Under the pieces are notes generated by a model, which was given only the letters and a program-made list of their open reading frames with translations, was not told the DNA's origin and did not search any database. Position numbers and translations under genes: made by a program. Source: an uncultured Pseudomonadota bacterium (GTDB lineage Bacteria > Pseudomonadota > Gammaproteobacteria > Methylococcales > Methylomonadaceae). Taken from it: a stretch of 8,845 bases of DNA. The stretch lies in NCBI GenBank assembly GCA_903931355.1, contig CAIZCB010000488.1, positions 1-8,845 on the forward strand. The letters are read 5' to 3'. Below are positions 1 through 7,952 of the stretch, in pieces; position 1 is the first letter of the stretch, and each line of letters starts with the position of its first letter.

Positions 1-2640
1 GATGTGGTCCTTTATCAGGCGCAGCCAGTCGGTCTGCTCCGGCGTGAAGGCGCTGGCCCGCTGGGCGTTGTGGCGGAAAATCCATTCTTGAAAGCGCTTA
101 TCCACTTGGTCGCTAAACGGTTTTAATTCGCTGTCGATGCCAATCGCAAAGTGTACTAAAGCGATTAAATCGGTCAGTTGGCGTTTGCTGTCTGCGCCTT
201 TGACTTGGCTGGTTTTTACGCGGGCGTAGGCACTCCACAGGCGTTCGGTAGTCAGCATTAGTGGTGGCCGACTAAGGGCGTCGTGTAGGTCTTCGATCAT
301 GTCGTAAGTGAGTTGTCGACGTTGGTAAGGCTGTTGGTAGAAAAAGCTTAAAGCGGTGATTTCGTCTTTGTGCTGCTGAATGTAATCGGCAAAGCTTTGA
401 ATGACTTTTTCGGCTTGTGCTTGGGCTTGTTCACTGAAACCTGCGAAGGTGACTTGATCGGTATTGATGTGGTCAATCAATTGTTCGCGTTCGCGGCGAG
501 CGGATTCGATCTGTTCGCGCAAGTCGGGGTTATCAAATGCGGCACAAGCATCGGTGACACGTTGGTTACGAGCCGCTTCGATTTCGGCTTCTGTGAGAGT
601 GTCTTCGCTACGAGTGATGCCTTGGGTTTGTGCAGTTGCTAATGCGCTGGCGATGATCTGATCGGGATCGACGGCGGCAATCAGGTTTTTCGCCAGTTGG
701 TTGAGCGGTGTGCCGCCTGCGGTTTGCGCGATGCGGGTTTGGGCTTTGACGTCGAGTTGTTTGTCGAGTCGGATCAGGCGGTTGGCAAGGCTTAATACGG
801 TATCCTCGTCGCGGTGACCAATGGCGATGCCTTGTAGTAAGTCTTTTAAGGCTACGCCGGTTTTTTTTTCTAAAGGTCGCGATTCGGTTTTTAAGGATTT
901 TTCCACGCCGACTGCGTCAATCAGTACAAAGCGAGTTTTAGCGCTGTCAGCACTGTTGCTGACACGCTTGAGGTCGTCATAGCCTAAGCTGCGTACGCCA
1001 CGACCTTTCATTTGTTCGTAATAGCCTTTGCTACGCACGTCGCGCATGAATAGCAAAATTTCCAGCGGTTTGACGTCGGTGCCAGTAGCGATCATGTCTA
1101 CGGTGACGGCGATGCGCGGGTTATAGTCGTTGCGAAAACTGCTGAGGATGCTGTCTGGGTCTTCGTCGGCGCGGTAGGTGACTTTTTTGCAAAAGTTATT
1201 GTTTTGGTCGTAAACCTCGCGAACTATATTAATGATGTCGTCGGCGTGGCTGTCGGTTTTAGCGAAGATTAGGGTTTTAGGTGTTTCTTTGCGGCTAGGG
1301 AAAATTTCGGTTTCCACCGCGGTTTTCATTGCCCGAATTACTTGGCGAATTTGGCTGGGATTGACGACGGATTTATCCAATTCTTTGGCTGTGTAGGCGT
1401 TATCGGTTTCGGTTTCTGCCCAGCGTTTTTTGCGGGTTTGGCGGTCGCGGTGATCAATCCATTCTTTGGCTTTGAGTATCGAACCTTTTTGGCTGATTTC
1501 GGTGACGATTTCGTAAACGTCATAACCGACGTTTACGCCATCGGCTACTGATTGTTCGTAGCTGTATTCGGCGACGATGTTTTCGTTAAAAAAGCCAAAG
1601 GTGCGTTTGTCGGGTGTGGCGGTGAGGCCGATTAAAAACGCGTCGAAATAATCCAGCACTTGTTTCCATAGGTTGTAAATGCTGCGGTGGCACTCGTCGA
1701 TGACGATAAAGTCAAAGCTTTCAATCGGCACAGCGGAGTTGTAGCGTACCAATTTGGCTTGGTTGTTGGTTTGTTGTAGTTCGTTGAGCGATAAGTCTTC
1801 GGCTGAGTCGTCGATAGTTTCACCCGACAAAATCGAATACATGCGCTGAATGGTGGAAATGCAGACTTGCGCGTGTGGGTCGATGTTACTGCTGGTTAGG
1901 CGCTGGACGTTGTAAAGCTCGGTAAATTTGCGGGCATCATCGGGTGGCGTGTAGGCCATGAATTCTTGGTGTGCTTGTTTGCCGAGGTTACGGGTATCGA
2001 CCAAAAACAAAATCCGTTTCGCGCCACCGAATTTGAGCAAGCGGTAGACCGAGGTAATGGCGGTAAAGGTTTTGCCCGCACCGGTGGCCATGTGTACTAG
2101 GGCGCGCGGTTTGTTATTAGCCAGCGATTGTTCGAGGCCAGTAACCGCGTTGATTTGGCAATCGCGCAGATTTTGACTGGGTAGCAGTGGCATATTCTCG
2201 CGTAAGCGGCGGCGCAGATTTTTGGTTTGCGTCAGCCAGTCGGCGAGTTGTTCGGGTTTGAAAAATTGGAAGAGCTCGCGGGAACGCGGCGATGGGTCGC
2301 GTTGGTCGGTAAAGCGAATGATTTGGCCGGTACTTTCAAACAGGAATGCCAGTGGTTGATTGTCTTTGCGCCATTTGAGTTTGGCATGAGCATAACGGGC
2401 GGTTTGGCTTTCGACGGTGGTAATGTTTTCGCCAGCTTCGTCGCGCTTGGCTTCGATGATGCCAACAGCTTGACGATTAACGAACAATACATAATCGGCG
2501 GGGCCAGTGTCGGTTGGATATTCACGCACCGCAACTCCGAGACTTGCGCCTAGATTAAGCTGCTTTAGATCTTGTACTAGCCAACCGGTTTGGGCTAGTT
2601 TTTGGTCGATGAGTTGACGGGCTTTGGCTTCGGGAGTCAT
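1..2640 (-). CDS. hsdR: Type I restriction enzyme R subunit (HsdR, EcoEI-like), 3' end beyond window
   Basis: Motor and nuclease subunit of a type I restriction-modification complex: with HsdM and HsdS it translocates DNA using ATP and cuts unmodified DNA. I read 880 codons from ATG at 2640 to the window edge without a stop. An N-terminal PD-(D/E)xK nuclease is visible: D49, then E63-A-K65, the 14-residue D-to-E spacing known from EcoR124I, followed by a QxxxY motif (Q79-Y83). The SF2 helicase part has Walker A ATGAGKT (185-191), DECH (315-318), LTATP (339-343), an ATGTDV segment (518-523) and motif VI QMKGRGVR (543-550). The remainder, roughly 600-880, is helical and fits the EcoEI-type C-terminal domain. 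The stop codon lies outside the window. No good Shine-Dalgarno precedes the ATG, but no other start is obvious. HsdM and HsdS are not in the window; if present they would lie to the left. Family assignment is firm; completeness of the system is unknown. Confidence 0.93.
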   Translation of the reverse strand, partial: MTPEAKARQLIDQKLAQTGWLVQDLKQLNLGASLGVAVREYPTDTGPADYVLFVNRQAVGIIEAKRDEAGENITTVESQTARYAHAKLKWRKDNQPLAFLFESTGQIIRFTDQRDPSPRSRELFQFFKPEQLADWLTQTKNLRRRLRENMPLLPSQNLRDCQINAVTGLEQSLANNKPRALVHMATGAGKTFTAITSVYRLLKFGGAKRILFLVDTRNLGKQAHQEFMAYTPPDDARKFTELYNVQRLTSSNIDPHAQVCISTIQRMYSILSGETIDDSAEDLSLNELQQTNNQAKLVRYNSAVPIESFDFIVIDECHRSIYNLWKQVLDYFDAFLIGLTATPDKRTFGFFNENIVAEYSYEQSVADGVNVGYDVYEIVTEISQKGSILKAKEWIDHRDRQTRKKRWAETETDNAYTAKELDKSVVNPSQIRQVIRAMKTAVETEIFPSRKETPKTLIFAKTDSHADDIINIVREVYDQNNNFCKKVTYRADEDPDSILSSFRNDYNPRIAVTVDMIATGTDVKPLEILLFMRDVRSKGYYEQMKGRGVRSLGYDDLKRVSNSADSAKTRFVLIDAVGVEKSLKTESRPLEKKTGVALKDLLQGIAIGHRDEDTVLSLANRLIRLDKQLDVKAQTRIAQTAGGTPLNQLAKNLIAAVDPDQIIASALATAQTQGITRSEDTLTEAEIEAARNQRVTDACAAFDNPDLREQIESARREREQLIDHINTDQVTFAGFSEQAQAQAEKVIQSFADYIQQHKDEITALSFFYQQPYQRRQLTYDMIEDLHDALSRPPLMLTTERLWSAYARVKTSQVKGADSKRQLTDLIALVHFAIGIDSELKPFSDQVDKRFQEWIFRHNAQRASAFTPEQTDWLRLIKDHI

Positions 2641-2708
2641 GGTTAACCAGAAATTAAAGGCTGGATGCTATAGGCGGCGGCATCTTAACACTAAGGATTA
2701 AGATAACG

Positions 2709-2734
2709 GGCGGATGAGCGAAGCGTCTTCCGCC
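2709..2734. repeat. REP-like imperfect hairpin between hsdR and engB
   Basis: Arms GGCGGA (2709-2714) and TCCGCC (2729-2734) are exact inverse complements. They enclose 14 bases containing GCGAAGC, a sequence known to form a very stable mini-hairpin. It begins 17 bases past the engB stop codon on the minus strand, so it could protect or help end the engB transcript, but no clear T-run follows in that direction. The GGCGGA..TCCGCC outline with a central palindrome-like core resembles dispersed intergenic REP-type elements of gammaproteobacteria. Only one copy is in the window, so repeat status is inference. Confidence 0.45.
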
Positions 2735-2751
2735 GACTGTAACTTTAAGCT

Positions 2752-3357
2752 TTACCGCTTCCTAAACTCAAACCACTCATCCAAAACCCGATGAATATCA
2801 TCAATCCCGGTTTTTTTCAGCGCTGAAAACAATTGCAGCGATACGCCAATTTCCAGATGACTCAGTTCTTTTTGTACTTGTAATAAAGTATTTTTCGCTG
2901 CGCCAAACTTTAATTTATCGGCTTTAGTCAAAATGATGTGGATACGGAGATTGCCGTGTTGGCACCATTCGATCATTTGCCAGTCGAACTCGGTGAGTGG
3001 GTGACGGATGTCCATAACCAACACGATTCCGGCTAAGGCTTGGCGTTGGCTGAGGTAGGTTTCCATCATTTTGCCCCAGTCTTTCTTAATCGCTTCCGGC
3101 ACTTTGGCGTAGCCGTAGCCCGGTAAATCGACCAATTTGCGTTTGTCGTCGATCTGGAAAAAGTTGAGTAATTGGGTGCGACCTGGGGTTTTACTGACTC
3201 GCGCCAGCGCGGTTTGTCGCACTAATGTGTTGATGGCGCTGGACTTGCCAGCGTTAGAACGGCCAGCAAATGCGATTTCCAAGCCTTGGTCGGGTGGTGC
3301 GTCTTGTAGGCGTGGCGCACTGTTGATGAACTTGGCCTGATGGTACACTGGATTCAT
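2752..3357 (-). CDS. engB: Ribosome biogenesis GTPase EngB (YihA/YsxC)
   Basis: Small TrmE-Era-EngA-like GTPase of 201 aa, the usual length for the family, required for assembly of the large ribosomal subunit and generally essential; cytoplasmic. All G motifs are visible: G1 GRSNAGKS (32-39), the G2 segment SKTPGRTQ (55-62), G3 DLPG (77-80, followed by YGYA, a hallmark of EngB), G4 TKAD (144-147) and G5 SAL (178-180). The start ATG at 3357 is preceded by a weak GAG-type ribosome site, and a TATAAT box lies about 45 bases further upstream. The gene is divergent from the cytochrome c4 gene. The engB - c4 - dsbA neighbourhood resembles that in pseudomonads, which supports a chromosomal core location. 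hsdR follows on the same strand after 111 bases. Confidence 0.97.
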   Translation of the reverse strand: MNPVYHQAKFINSAPRLQDAPPDQGLEIAFAGRSNAGKSSAINTLVRQTALARVSKTPGRTQLLNFFQIDDKRKLVDLPGYGYAKVPEAIKKDWGKMMETYLSQRQALAGIVLVMDIRHPLTEFDWQMIEWCQHGNLRIHIILTKADKLKFGAAKNTLLQVQKELSHLEIGVSLQLFSALKKTGIDDIHRVLDEWFEFRKR

Positions 3358-3400
3358 CGCTATCTCGCTTAGTCATAATAAATCGGTTAGAATCGCCGCC

Positions 3401-3406
3401 ATTATA
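3401..3406 (-). promoter_or_regulatory. Candidate -10 box of engB promoter
   Basis: Read on the minus strand, 3406-3401 is an exact TATAAT. It would start transcription near 3394, giving a leader of about 37 bases to the engB ATG. No convincing -35 is seen: the best candidate is CTGAAA (3427-3422), 4 of 6 matches at a short 15-base spacing. On the plus strand a TAGAAT at 3388-3393 could serve the cytochrome c4 gene; if both are real, the two promoters overlap. Confidence 0.5.
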
Positions 3407-3457
3407 GCGTTAGGCGCTGGGTTTCAGCTTGCTTTACGTCGATTAACCTTCCTGAAC

Positions 3458-3462
3458 AGGGG
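3458..3462 (+). promoter_or_regulatory. Ribosome binding site of cytochrome c4 gene
   Basis: AGGGG lies 7 bases before the ATG at 3470. It fixes the start and places the signal peptide directly at the N-terminus. Confidence 0.7.
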
Positions 3463-3469
3463 CCACATA

Positions 3470-4150
3470 ATGATAAAAAAACTGCTGACTGTTTCCATTT
3501 CTGTTGCTTTGGCAACGGGTGCTGGTTTTGTACATGCACAAGGCAACGCAAGCGCTGGTAAAGCTAAAGCCGCTTCTTGTGCGGGTTGTCACGGCGAAGA
3601 TGGCAACAGCGCGATGCCGGGTTTTCCAAAATTAGCGGGACAGCATCAAGGTTATTTAGTCAAGCAATTGCAAGCCTTTAAAGGTGGTACACGGATTGCG
3701 CCGATGATGGCTCCGTTGGCTTTAGGTTTGGAAGATGCCGATATGCAAGACATCGCCGCGTTTTATGCCAGCAATAAAATCAGCGCTAATCCTGCGCCAA
3801 GTTTGCCAGTTAGCGATGACGACGATGACGCACCGGCTAAAACTGATGAACAGAAAAAAGCCGAATTGGCTGATTTAATTGCCGCCGGTAGTGATTTATA
3901 CCGTAATGGTAATTTAGCCAGTGGCGTTTCTGCTTGTATCGCTTGCCACGGTCCACATGCTGAAGGTAATAAACCGGCATCGTATCCAAATCTGCATTCA
4001 CAACATGCCGATTATTTGAGCAAAACTTTGACCGATTTCAAAACCGCGGGTCGTAATAAAAACCCAGATAACATGATGAATATGATCGCTAAGAAAATGA
4101 GCGACAAAGACATCAAAGCGGTTTCTTTATACATTTCAACTTTGAAATAA
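3470..4150 (+). CDS. Dihaem cytochrome c4, periplasmic electron carrier
   Basis: Periplasmic dihaem c-type cytochrome of 226 aa; in the c4 family such proteins carry electrons to terminal oxidases. Residues 1-23 form a signal peptide (MIKK, hydrophobic core, cleavage expected after VHA). Two homologous halves each carry a haem site, CAGCH (37-41) and CIACH (156-160). Each is followed by the family's P-x-L-x-x-Q-H-x-x-Y-L segment (KLAGQHQGYL, NLHSQHADYL) and downstream methionines that can be the axial ligands (M79/M80; M202, M203 or M205). The inter-domain linker, about residues 105-135, is unusual: it contains five consecutive aspartates (116-120) and a charged helix, which makes the protein longer than a typical c4. 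The gene is first in a run with resB, ccsA and dsbA, and its product is a likely substrate of the downstream ResB/CcsA machinery. Confidence 0.92.
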   Translation: MIKKLLTVSISVALATGAGFVHAQGNASAGKAKAASCAGCHGEDGNSAMPGFPKLAGQHQGYLVKQLQAFKGGTRIAPMMAPLALGLEDADMQDIAAFYASNKISANPAPSLPVSDDDDDAPAKTDEQKKAELADLIAAGSDLYRNGNLASGVSACIACHGPHAEGNKPASYPNLHSQHADYLSKTLTDFKTAGRNKNPDNMMNMIAKKMSDKDIKAVSLYISTLK

Positions 4151-4163
4151 GTTTGAAATTGTC

Positions 4164-4195
4164 TGAAAGTTCGTGCCTCATAGCACGAACTTTCA
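4164..4195 (+). other. Perfect 13-bp stem-loop between cytochrome c4 and resB
   Basis: TGAAAGTTCGTGC (4164-4176) and GCACGAACTTTCA (4183-4195) are exact inverse complements around a 6-base loop. It starts 13 bases after the c4 stop and ends 24 bases before the resB start. No run of T follows, so it is not a standard intrinsic terminator. It may stabilise the 3' end of an abundant c4 message after processing, or partly reduce read-through so that c4 is made in excess over the membrane machinery. The structure is certain from the sequence; the role is inference. Confidence 0.6.
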
Positions 4196-4219
4196 ACATC
4201 ATCTTCTCCCTCGCTGTTC

Positions 4220-6166
4220 ATGCCGCCATCCACTGTTCGTATCTTGCTCCGCTTTTTAGGTTCGATGAACCTCGCCATTACCTTATTAGTCGCGATTGCG
4301 ATTGCGGCGGTGATTGGTACCGTGGTGCAACAAAATCAGCCTTATCCCGATTATGTGTTTAAGTTCGGGCCGTTTTGGTTTGAAGTATTTAAACAGCTGG
4401 ATTTATTCAACGTCTATTCCTCGGCGTGGTTTTTAACTATTCTCGGTTTTCTGGTGTTATCGACCTCGGTTTGCGTTTATCGCAATCTGCCGGCGATTGT
4501 TAAAGACATTAACGATTACCGCGAAAACAGCCAACGCTCGATTTTATTGAAACAGCCTTATCAGCAAGCATTTGATCAATCGGCAACGGTTGCCGATAGT
4601 TTGGCTTTGATTTCTGCCGTACTAAAACAGCATCACTACCGATTTCGCTTAAAACAAGAAGGCAATAGCTATCTGGTTGCTGCCAAAAAAGGTGCTGCCA
4701 GTCGATTGGGCTATATTTTTAGCCATGTGGCGATTATTGTGATTTGCATTGGCGGTTTGTTGGATGGCAATTTGCCGTTAAAAATCGCTGAATGGCGGGG
4801 CAAGATTGCTGTGGAAACCCGTCGAATTCCAGCCAGCGAGATTCCCGCAATCAGCACCTTAGGCAATGATAATTTGTCATTCCGCGCCAATGTCGATATT
4901 GCCGAACGCGGCCAAGCGGATTTGGCGTTTATTGATTATAAAGACGGCTATTTGTTGCAAAAATTACCGTTTACGATTCAAGTCGATGATTTTCGTATCG
5001 AACATTACCCCAGCGGTCAGCCCAAATCGTTTGAAAGTGATTTAACCATTCTCGACCCTGCCGCCGCGCAGCCGATTAAACAAACCATTTCGGTTAACCA
5101 TCCGCTTAACTACAAAGGCTACAGTATTTACCAAAACAGTTTTGGTGATGGCGGCTCTAAATTAAGCCTGAAAGCTTGGCCTTTAACCAACGCGCAAGCG
5201 GCAAAATCCTTGCAAGCCAGCGTTAAAGCCCACACCCCAATTGAAAGTCAAACGCTGGAAATTTCCGATTTCAGACCGTTTAATGTCAATCCAGACCCTC
5301 GCGGCGTGAAAAAATTTATCAATATCGGCCCTACTTTTCAGTACAAATTGCGTGATGCGACGGGGATTGCCAATGAATACATCACCTCTATGCAGCCGAC
5401 TCAGCAAGATGGACGCTGGTTTTATTCCAGCGGGATGCGGAGCAAGGTTTCAGAAGCCTTTAAGTATTGGATGATTCCTGCCGATGCGAATCAGCGCCTA
5501 GATCGGTTTATGGCTTTTTACCAAGGCTTGCACAATCCGCAAAAATTACAGCAATTGGCGACTCAAGCTGCCAATGCCAGTAAAGCCGCGCAAAAATCAG
5601 ATTTAAAACAACGCCAAGCAGTAGCGGCGTTTATGGTGCAATTAGGCCAGCAATTTGCCAGCGGTGGCTATGAACAAATCGCTACTACAATTGAAAAAAC
5701 CGTTGATGAACCGCGCCGTCAGGAAGTGACCGAGCTTTATGCTGCGGCCTTGCAACAGTTATTGAAAAATCTCTATCTCGATGTTTTACAGCAAGAAGGG
5801 ATTAAAACCGACACCGAATTATCAGCCTTTGATAGCCAGTTTTACACCGATGCCGTTGAAGCGGCTAATCTCGGTTATTTATACGGTTCACCGTGGTTTT
5901 TTGAACTCGAACGCTTTCAGCATATCGAAGCAACGGGCTTACAAATCACCCGCTCACCTGGGCAATGGCTGGTATTCCCGGGCTGTTTATTATTGGTGTT
6001 GGGCGTGTTTTGCATGTTTTATTTACCGCAACGGCGCTTGTGGTTGTTGGTGGAAACTAAAGATCAAGGCGTTAGCATTTTGTTAGCTGGTAATGCGGTG
6101 CGTAATCGTTATGATTTTGACCGAGAATTTGCCGGTATCGCCCAACAATTAAATCCTACTGTTTAA
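4220..6166 (+). CDS. resB: Cytochrome c biogenesis protein ResB (Ccs1)
   Basis: Membrane component of System II cytochrome c maturation. With CcsA it moves haem across the inner membrane and presents it to apocytochromes. At 648 aa it is in the range of proteobacterial ResB proteins. Membrane segments are seen at about 17-36, 68-87, 163-180 and 583-604, with a large periplasmic domain between the third and fourth. Family marks include SMNLAITLL..IGTVVQQNQPY (15-42), SRLGYIFSHVAII (160-172), whose H168 sits in the third membrane segment and is the candidate haem-handling histidine, and an IYQNSFGDGGS segment in the periplasmic domain. Residues about 430-540 are alanine- and glutamine-rich helix. 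The ATG at 4220 has a poor ribosome site. The ATG at 4265 (M16) is possible, but it would start right at the first membrane segment, so 4220 is preferred. ccsA follows 13 bases after the stop. Confidence 0.93.
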   Translation: MPPSTVRILLRFLGSMNLAITLLVAIAIAAVIGTVVQQNQPYPDYVFKFGPFWFEVFKQLDLFNVYSSAWFLTILGFLVLSTSVCVYRNLPAIVKDINDYRENSQRSILLKQPYQQAFDQSATVADSLALISAVLKQHHYRFRLKQEGNSYLVAAKKGAASRLGYIFSHVAIIVICIGGLLDGNLPLKIAEWRGKIAVETRRIPASEIPAISTLGNDNLSFRANVDIAERGQADLAFIDYKDGYLLQKLPFTIQVDDFRIEHYPSGQPKSFESDLTILDPAAAQPIKQTISVNHPLNYKGYSIYQNSFGDGGSKLSLKAWPLTNAQAAKSLQASVKAHTPIESQTLEISDFRPFNVNPDPRGVKKFINIGPTFQYKLRDATGIANEYITSMQPTQQDGRWFYSSGMRSKVSEAFKYWMIPADANQRLDRFMAFYQGLHNPQKLQQLATQAANASKAAQKSDLKQRQAVAAFMVQLGQQFASGGYEQIATTIEKTVDEPRRQEVTELYAAALQQLLKNLYLDVLQQEGIKTDTELSAFDSQFYTDAVEAANLGYLYGSPWFFELERFQHIEATGLQITRSPGQWLVFPGCLLLVLGVFCMFYLPQRRLWLLVETKDQGVSILLAGNAVRNRYDFDREFAGIAQQLNPTV

Positions 6167-6179
6167 TAACGAGTTAGTA

Positions 6180-7340
6180 ATGAATCATCATCCTTATCAG
6201 CAAGCTTCTTATTTACAATCTCGCAGTGGCTATGATTGGCTGTGGGCAGCATTGTTATTGGTCGGCGCTGGCTATTTGTTTAGTCAATATCAAGCCTTGA
6301 TGGATGGCTACGAAATTGGCATTTTGCTGAGTAGCGTTTTGGTGTTGTTGGGCTTAGGCTGGCAATGGTCGGCGTTAAAGACTTTGAGCTTAACTGTGGC
6401 CGCGTTTAGCTTGTTGGCGATTTCCCGTTATGGCGATGATTTAAGTCTTGGCGAAACTTCGTTTTTGTTGAAATATCTGTTCGCCAGTCAATCGGCGATT
6501 ATGTGGATGAGCGCCTTGTACGTGATGGCGACCGTCGCCTATTTGGGCTTGTTGTTCTCCGGTCGGCCATTTGTTGGCAAAGTGGCTTCCAGCTTAACTT
6601 GGAGCGCGACCGCGATGGGTATGACTGGCTTAATGGTCAGATGGCGCGAGTCTTATTTGATGGGTGCTGATATTGGCCATATTCCGGTCAGCAATCTCTA
6701 CGAAGTGTTTATTTTGTTTTCGATTATTACTGCCCTGCTCTATCTGCATTATGAGCAAAAATACAATACTCGCAGCTTGGGTGGCTTTGTGTTGTTGGTG
6801 ATTAGCGCGGCGGTTGGCTTTTTGCTGTGGTACACCTTTGACCGTCACGCGGACGGCATTCAGCCTTTAGTGCCGGCTTTGAACAGCTATTGGATGAAAA
6901 TCCACGTTCCGGCTAACTTTGTCGGTTATGGGGCGTTTTCTTTAGCGGCGATGATAGGTGTGGTGTTTATTCTCAAAAGCCGTGCTGCCGATAGCAATCC
7001 ACAAGGTTTTATCAATGCCCGTCTGCCAGATTTGGCATTGTTAGACGATGTGATGTACAAAGCGATTGCCTTAGGTTTTGCCTTTTTCACCTTGGCGACC
7101 ATACTCGGCGCTTTATGGGCGGCGGAAGCTTGGGGCGGTTATTGGTCTTGGGATCCTAAAGAAACTTGGGCTTTGATTGTTTGGTTAAACTACGCAGCTT
7201 GGTTACACATGCGTCTGACCAAAGGCTGGAACGGCAAGCCGATGGCTTGGTGGGCGTTGATTGGTTTTTTTGTCACCTTGTTTGCGTTTTTGGGCGTGAA
7301 CATGTTTTTATCTGGATTACATTCTTACGGAGAACTCTGA
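6180..7340 (+). CDS. ccsA: Cytochrome c biogenesis protein CcsA (ResC/CcsB), haem-handling WWD protein
   Basis: Polytopic inner-membrane partner of ResB in System II haem export and ligation; 386 aa. The tryptophan-rich haem-binding WWD domain is WGGYWSWDPKETW (318-330). Conserved histidines sit at the expected spacing: H242 before it and H381 near the C-terminus flank the WWD domain (periplasmic haem ligands), and H343 follows it within a membrane segment, matching the layout known from fused CcsBA. Many hydrophobic segments are evident, and the IPVSNLYEVFI segment is also typical of the family. The start ATG at 6180 lies 13 bases after resB, with a GAG-type ribosome site, and the stop TGA shares its last base with the dsbA ATG. 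This indicates one transcript and coupled translation. Naming differs between databases (CcsA, CcsB, ResC); the function is clear. Confidence 0.94.
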   Translation: MNHHPYQQASYLQSRSGYDWLWAALLLVGAGYLFSQYQALMDGYEIGILLSSVLVLLGLGWQWSALKTLSLTVAAFSLLAISRYGDDLSLGETSFLLKYLFASQSAIMWMSALYVMATVAYLGLLFSGRPFVGKVASSLTWSATAMGMTGLMVRWRESYLMGADIGHIPVSNLYEVFILFSIITALLYLHYEQKYNTRSLGGFVLLVISAAVGFLLWYTFDRHADGIQPLVPALNSYWMKIHVPANFVGYGAFSLAAMIGVVFILKSRAADSNPQGFINARLPDLALLDDVMYKAIALGFAFFTLATILGALWAAEAWGGYWSWDPKETWALIVWLNYAAWLHMRLTKGWNGKPMAWWALIGFFVTLFAFLGVNMFLSGLHSYGEL

Positions 7341-7942
7341 TGTTGAAAAAAATTGCATTGCTAGGATTGTTTTGCTTTTCGGCTTTGGTTAAGGCAGATG
7401 GTGGTTATGAAGAAATTTCCCCAGCACAGCCAGTGCAAAATCCTGACAAAATCGAAGTAATTGAATTTTTTTGGTACGGCTGCCCCCATTGCTACAGCTT
7501 GGAACCAGCGATGCAAGCGTGGTTAAAAACCAAACCAGCCAATGTTGAATTTATCCGTCAACCCGCAGTATTTAGTGATGTCTGGGGCAAACATGCTAAA
7601 GCCTATTACGTTGCCGAAGCTTTGGATGTGGTTGAAAAAGTCCATGCCGATTTATTTGATGCGATTCAAAACAAAAAACAAAAATTGGTGACTGAAGACG
7701 AATTAGCCAAGTTTTTTGCTGCGCATGGGGTTAAAGACGAAGATTTTCGTGCTGCGTATAGCTCTTTCTTAGTTGATTCTAAAATGCGCCAAGCGGAAGC
7801 GATTGCTGGTCGTTACGGCATTACTGGCGTGCCGGCTTTGATTGTTAACGGCAAATATAAAGTCACCGCTTCAACGGCGAAATCACAAGAAAACATGATT
7901 AATGTGACTAATCAGTTAATTCAGCAAGCCAGTCATAAATAA
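7340..7942 (+). CDS. dsbA: Periplasmic thiol:disulfide oxidase DsbA
   Basis: Thioredoxin-fold protein of 200 aa that introduces disulfides into proteins entering the periplasm and is normally re-oxidised by DsbB. Residues 1-19 form a signal peptide (LKK, hydrophobic core, VKA before the cut). The active site is CPHC (48-51) in an EFFWYGCPHCYSLEP context, with the cis-proline in GVPA (P165), and a helical insertion lies between them, as in E. coli DsbA. The frame stays open upstream to 7166, but those codons lie inside ccsA in another frame. The ATG at 7340 has GGAG (7329-7332) 7 bases before it and directly precedes the signal peptide, so it is the real start. It overlaps the ccsA stop by one base. 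No DsbB, DsbD or CcdA is in the window. Confidence 0.95.
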   Translation: MLKKIALLGLFCFSALVKADGGYEEISPAQPVQNPDKIEVIEFFWYGCPHCYSLEPAMQAWLKTKPANVEFIRQPAVFSDVWGKHAKAYYVAEALDVVEKVHADLFDAIQNKKQKLVTEDELAKFFAAHGVKDEDFRAAYSSFLVDSKMRQAEAIAGRYGITGVPALIVNGKYKVTASTAKSQENMINVTNQLIQQASHK

Positions 7943-7952
7943 TTTGGTTTTG

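Noticed and set aside
370..2553. Several open frames on both strands inside 370-2553
   Set aside because: They lie within the continuous 880-codon minus-strand hsdR frame, which carries all expected motifs; none of them shows a recognisable domain or ribosome site.
4164..4195. Intrinsic (Rho-independent) terminator after cytochrome c4
   Set aside because: The stem is perfect but no T-run follows in either direction, so it is reported as a stem-loop of uncertain role instead.
4153..4362. Small plus-strand frame across the c4-resB gap, and a minus-strand frame 4012-4278
   Set aside because: Both overlap well-supported genes (resB or c4), use non-ideal starts, and show no family resemblance.
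7166..7339. N-terminal extension of dsbA starting at 7166
   Set aside because: It overlaps the conserved WWD-containing end of ccsA in another frame, and the signal peptide and ribosome site both place the start at 7340.
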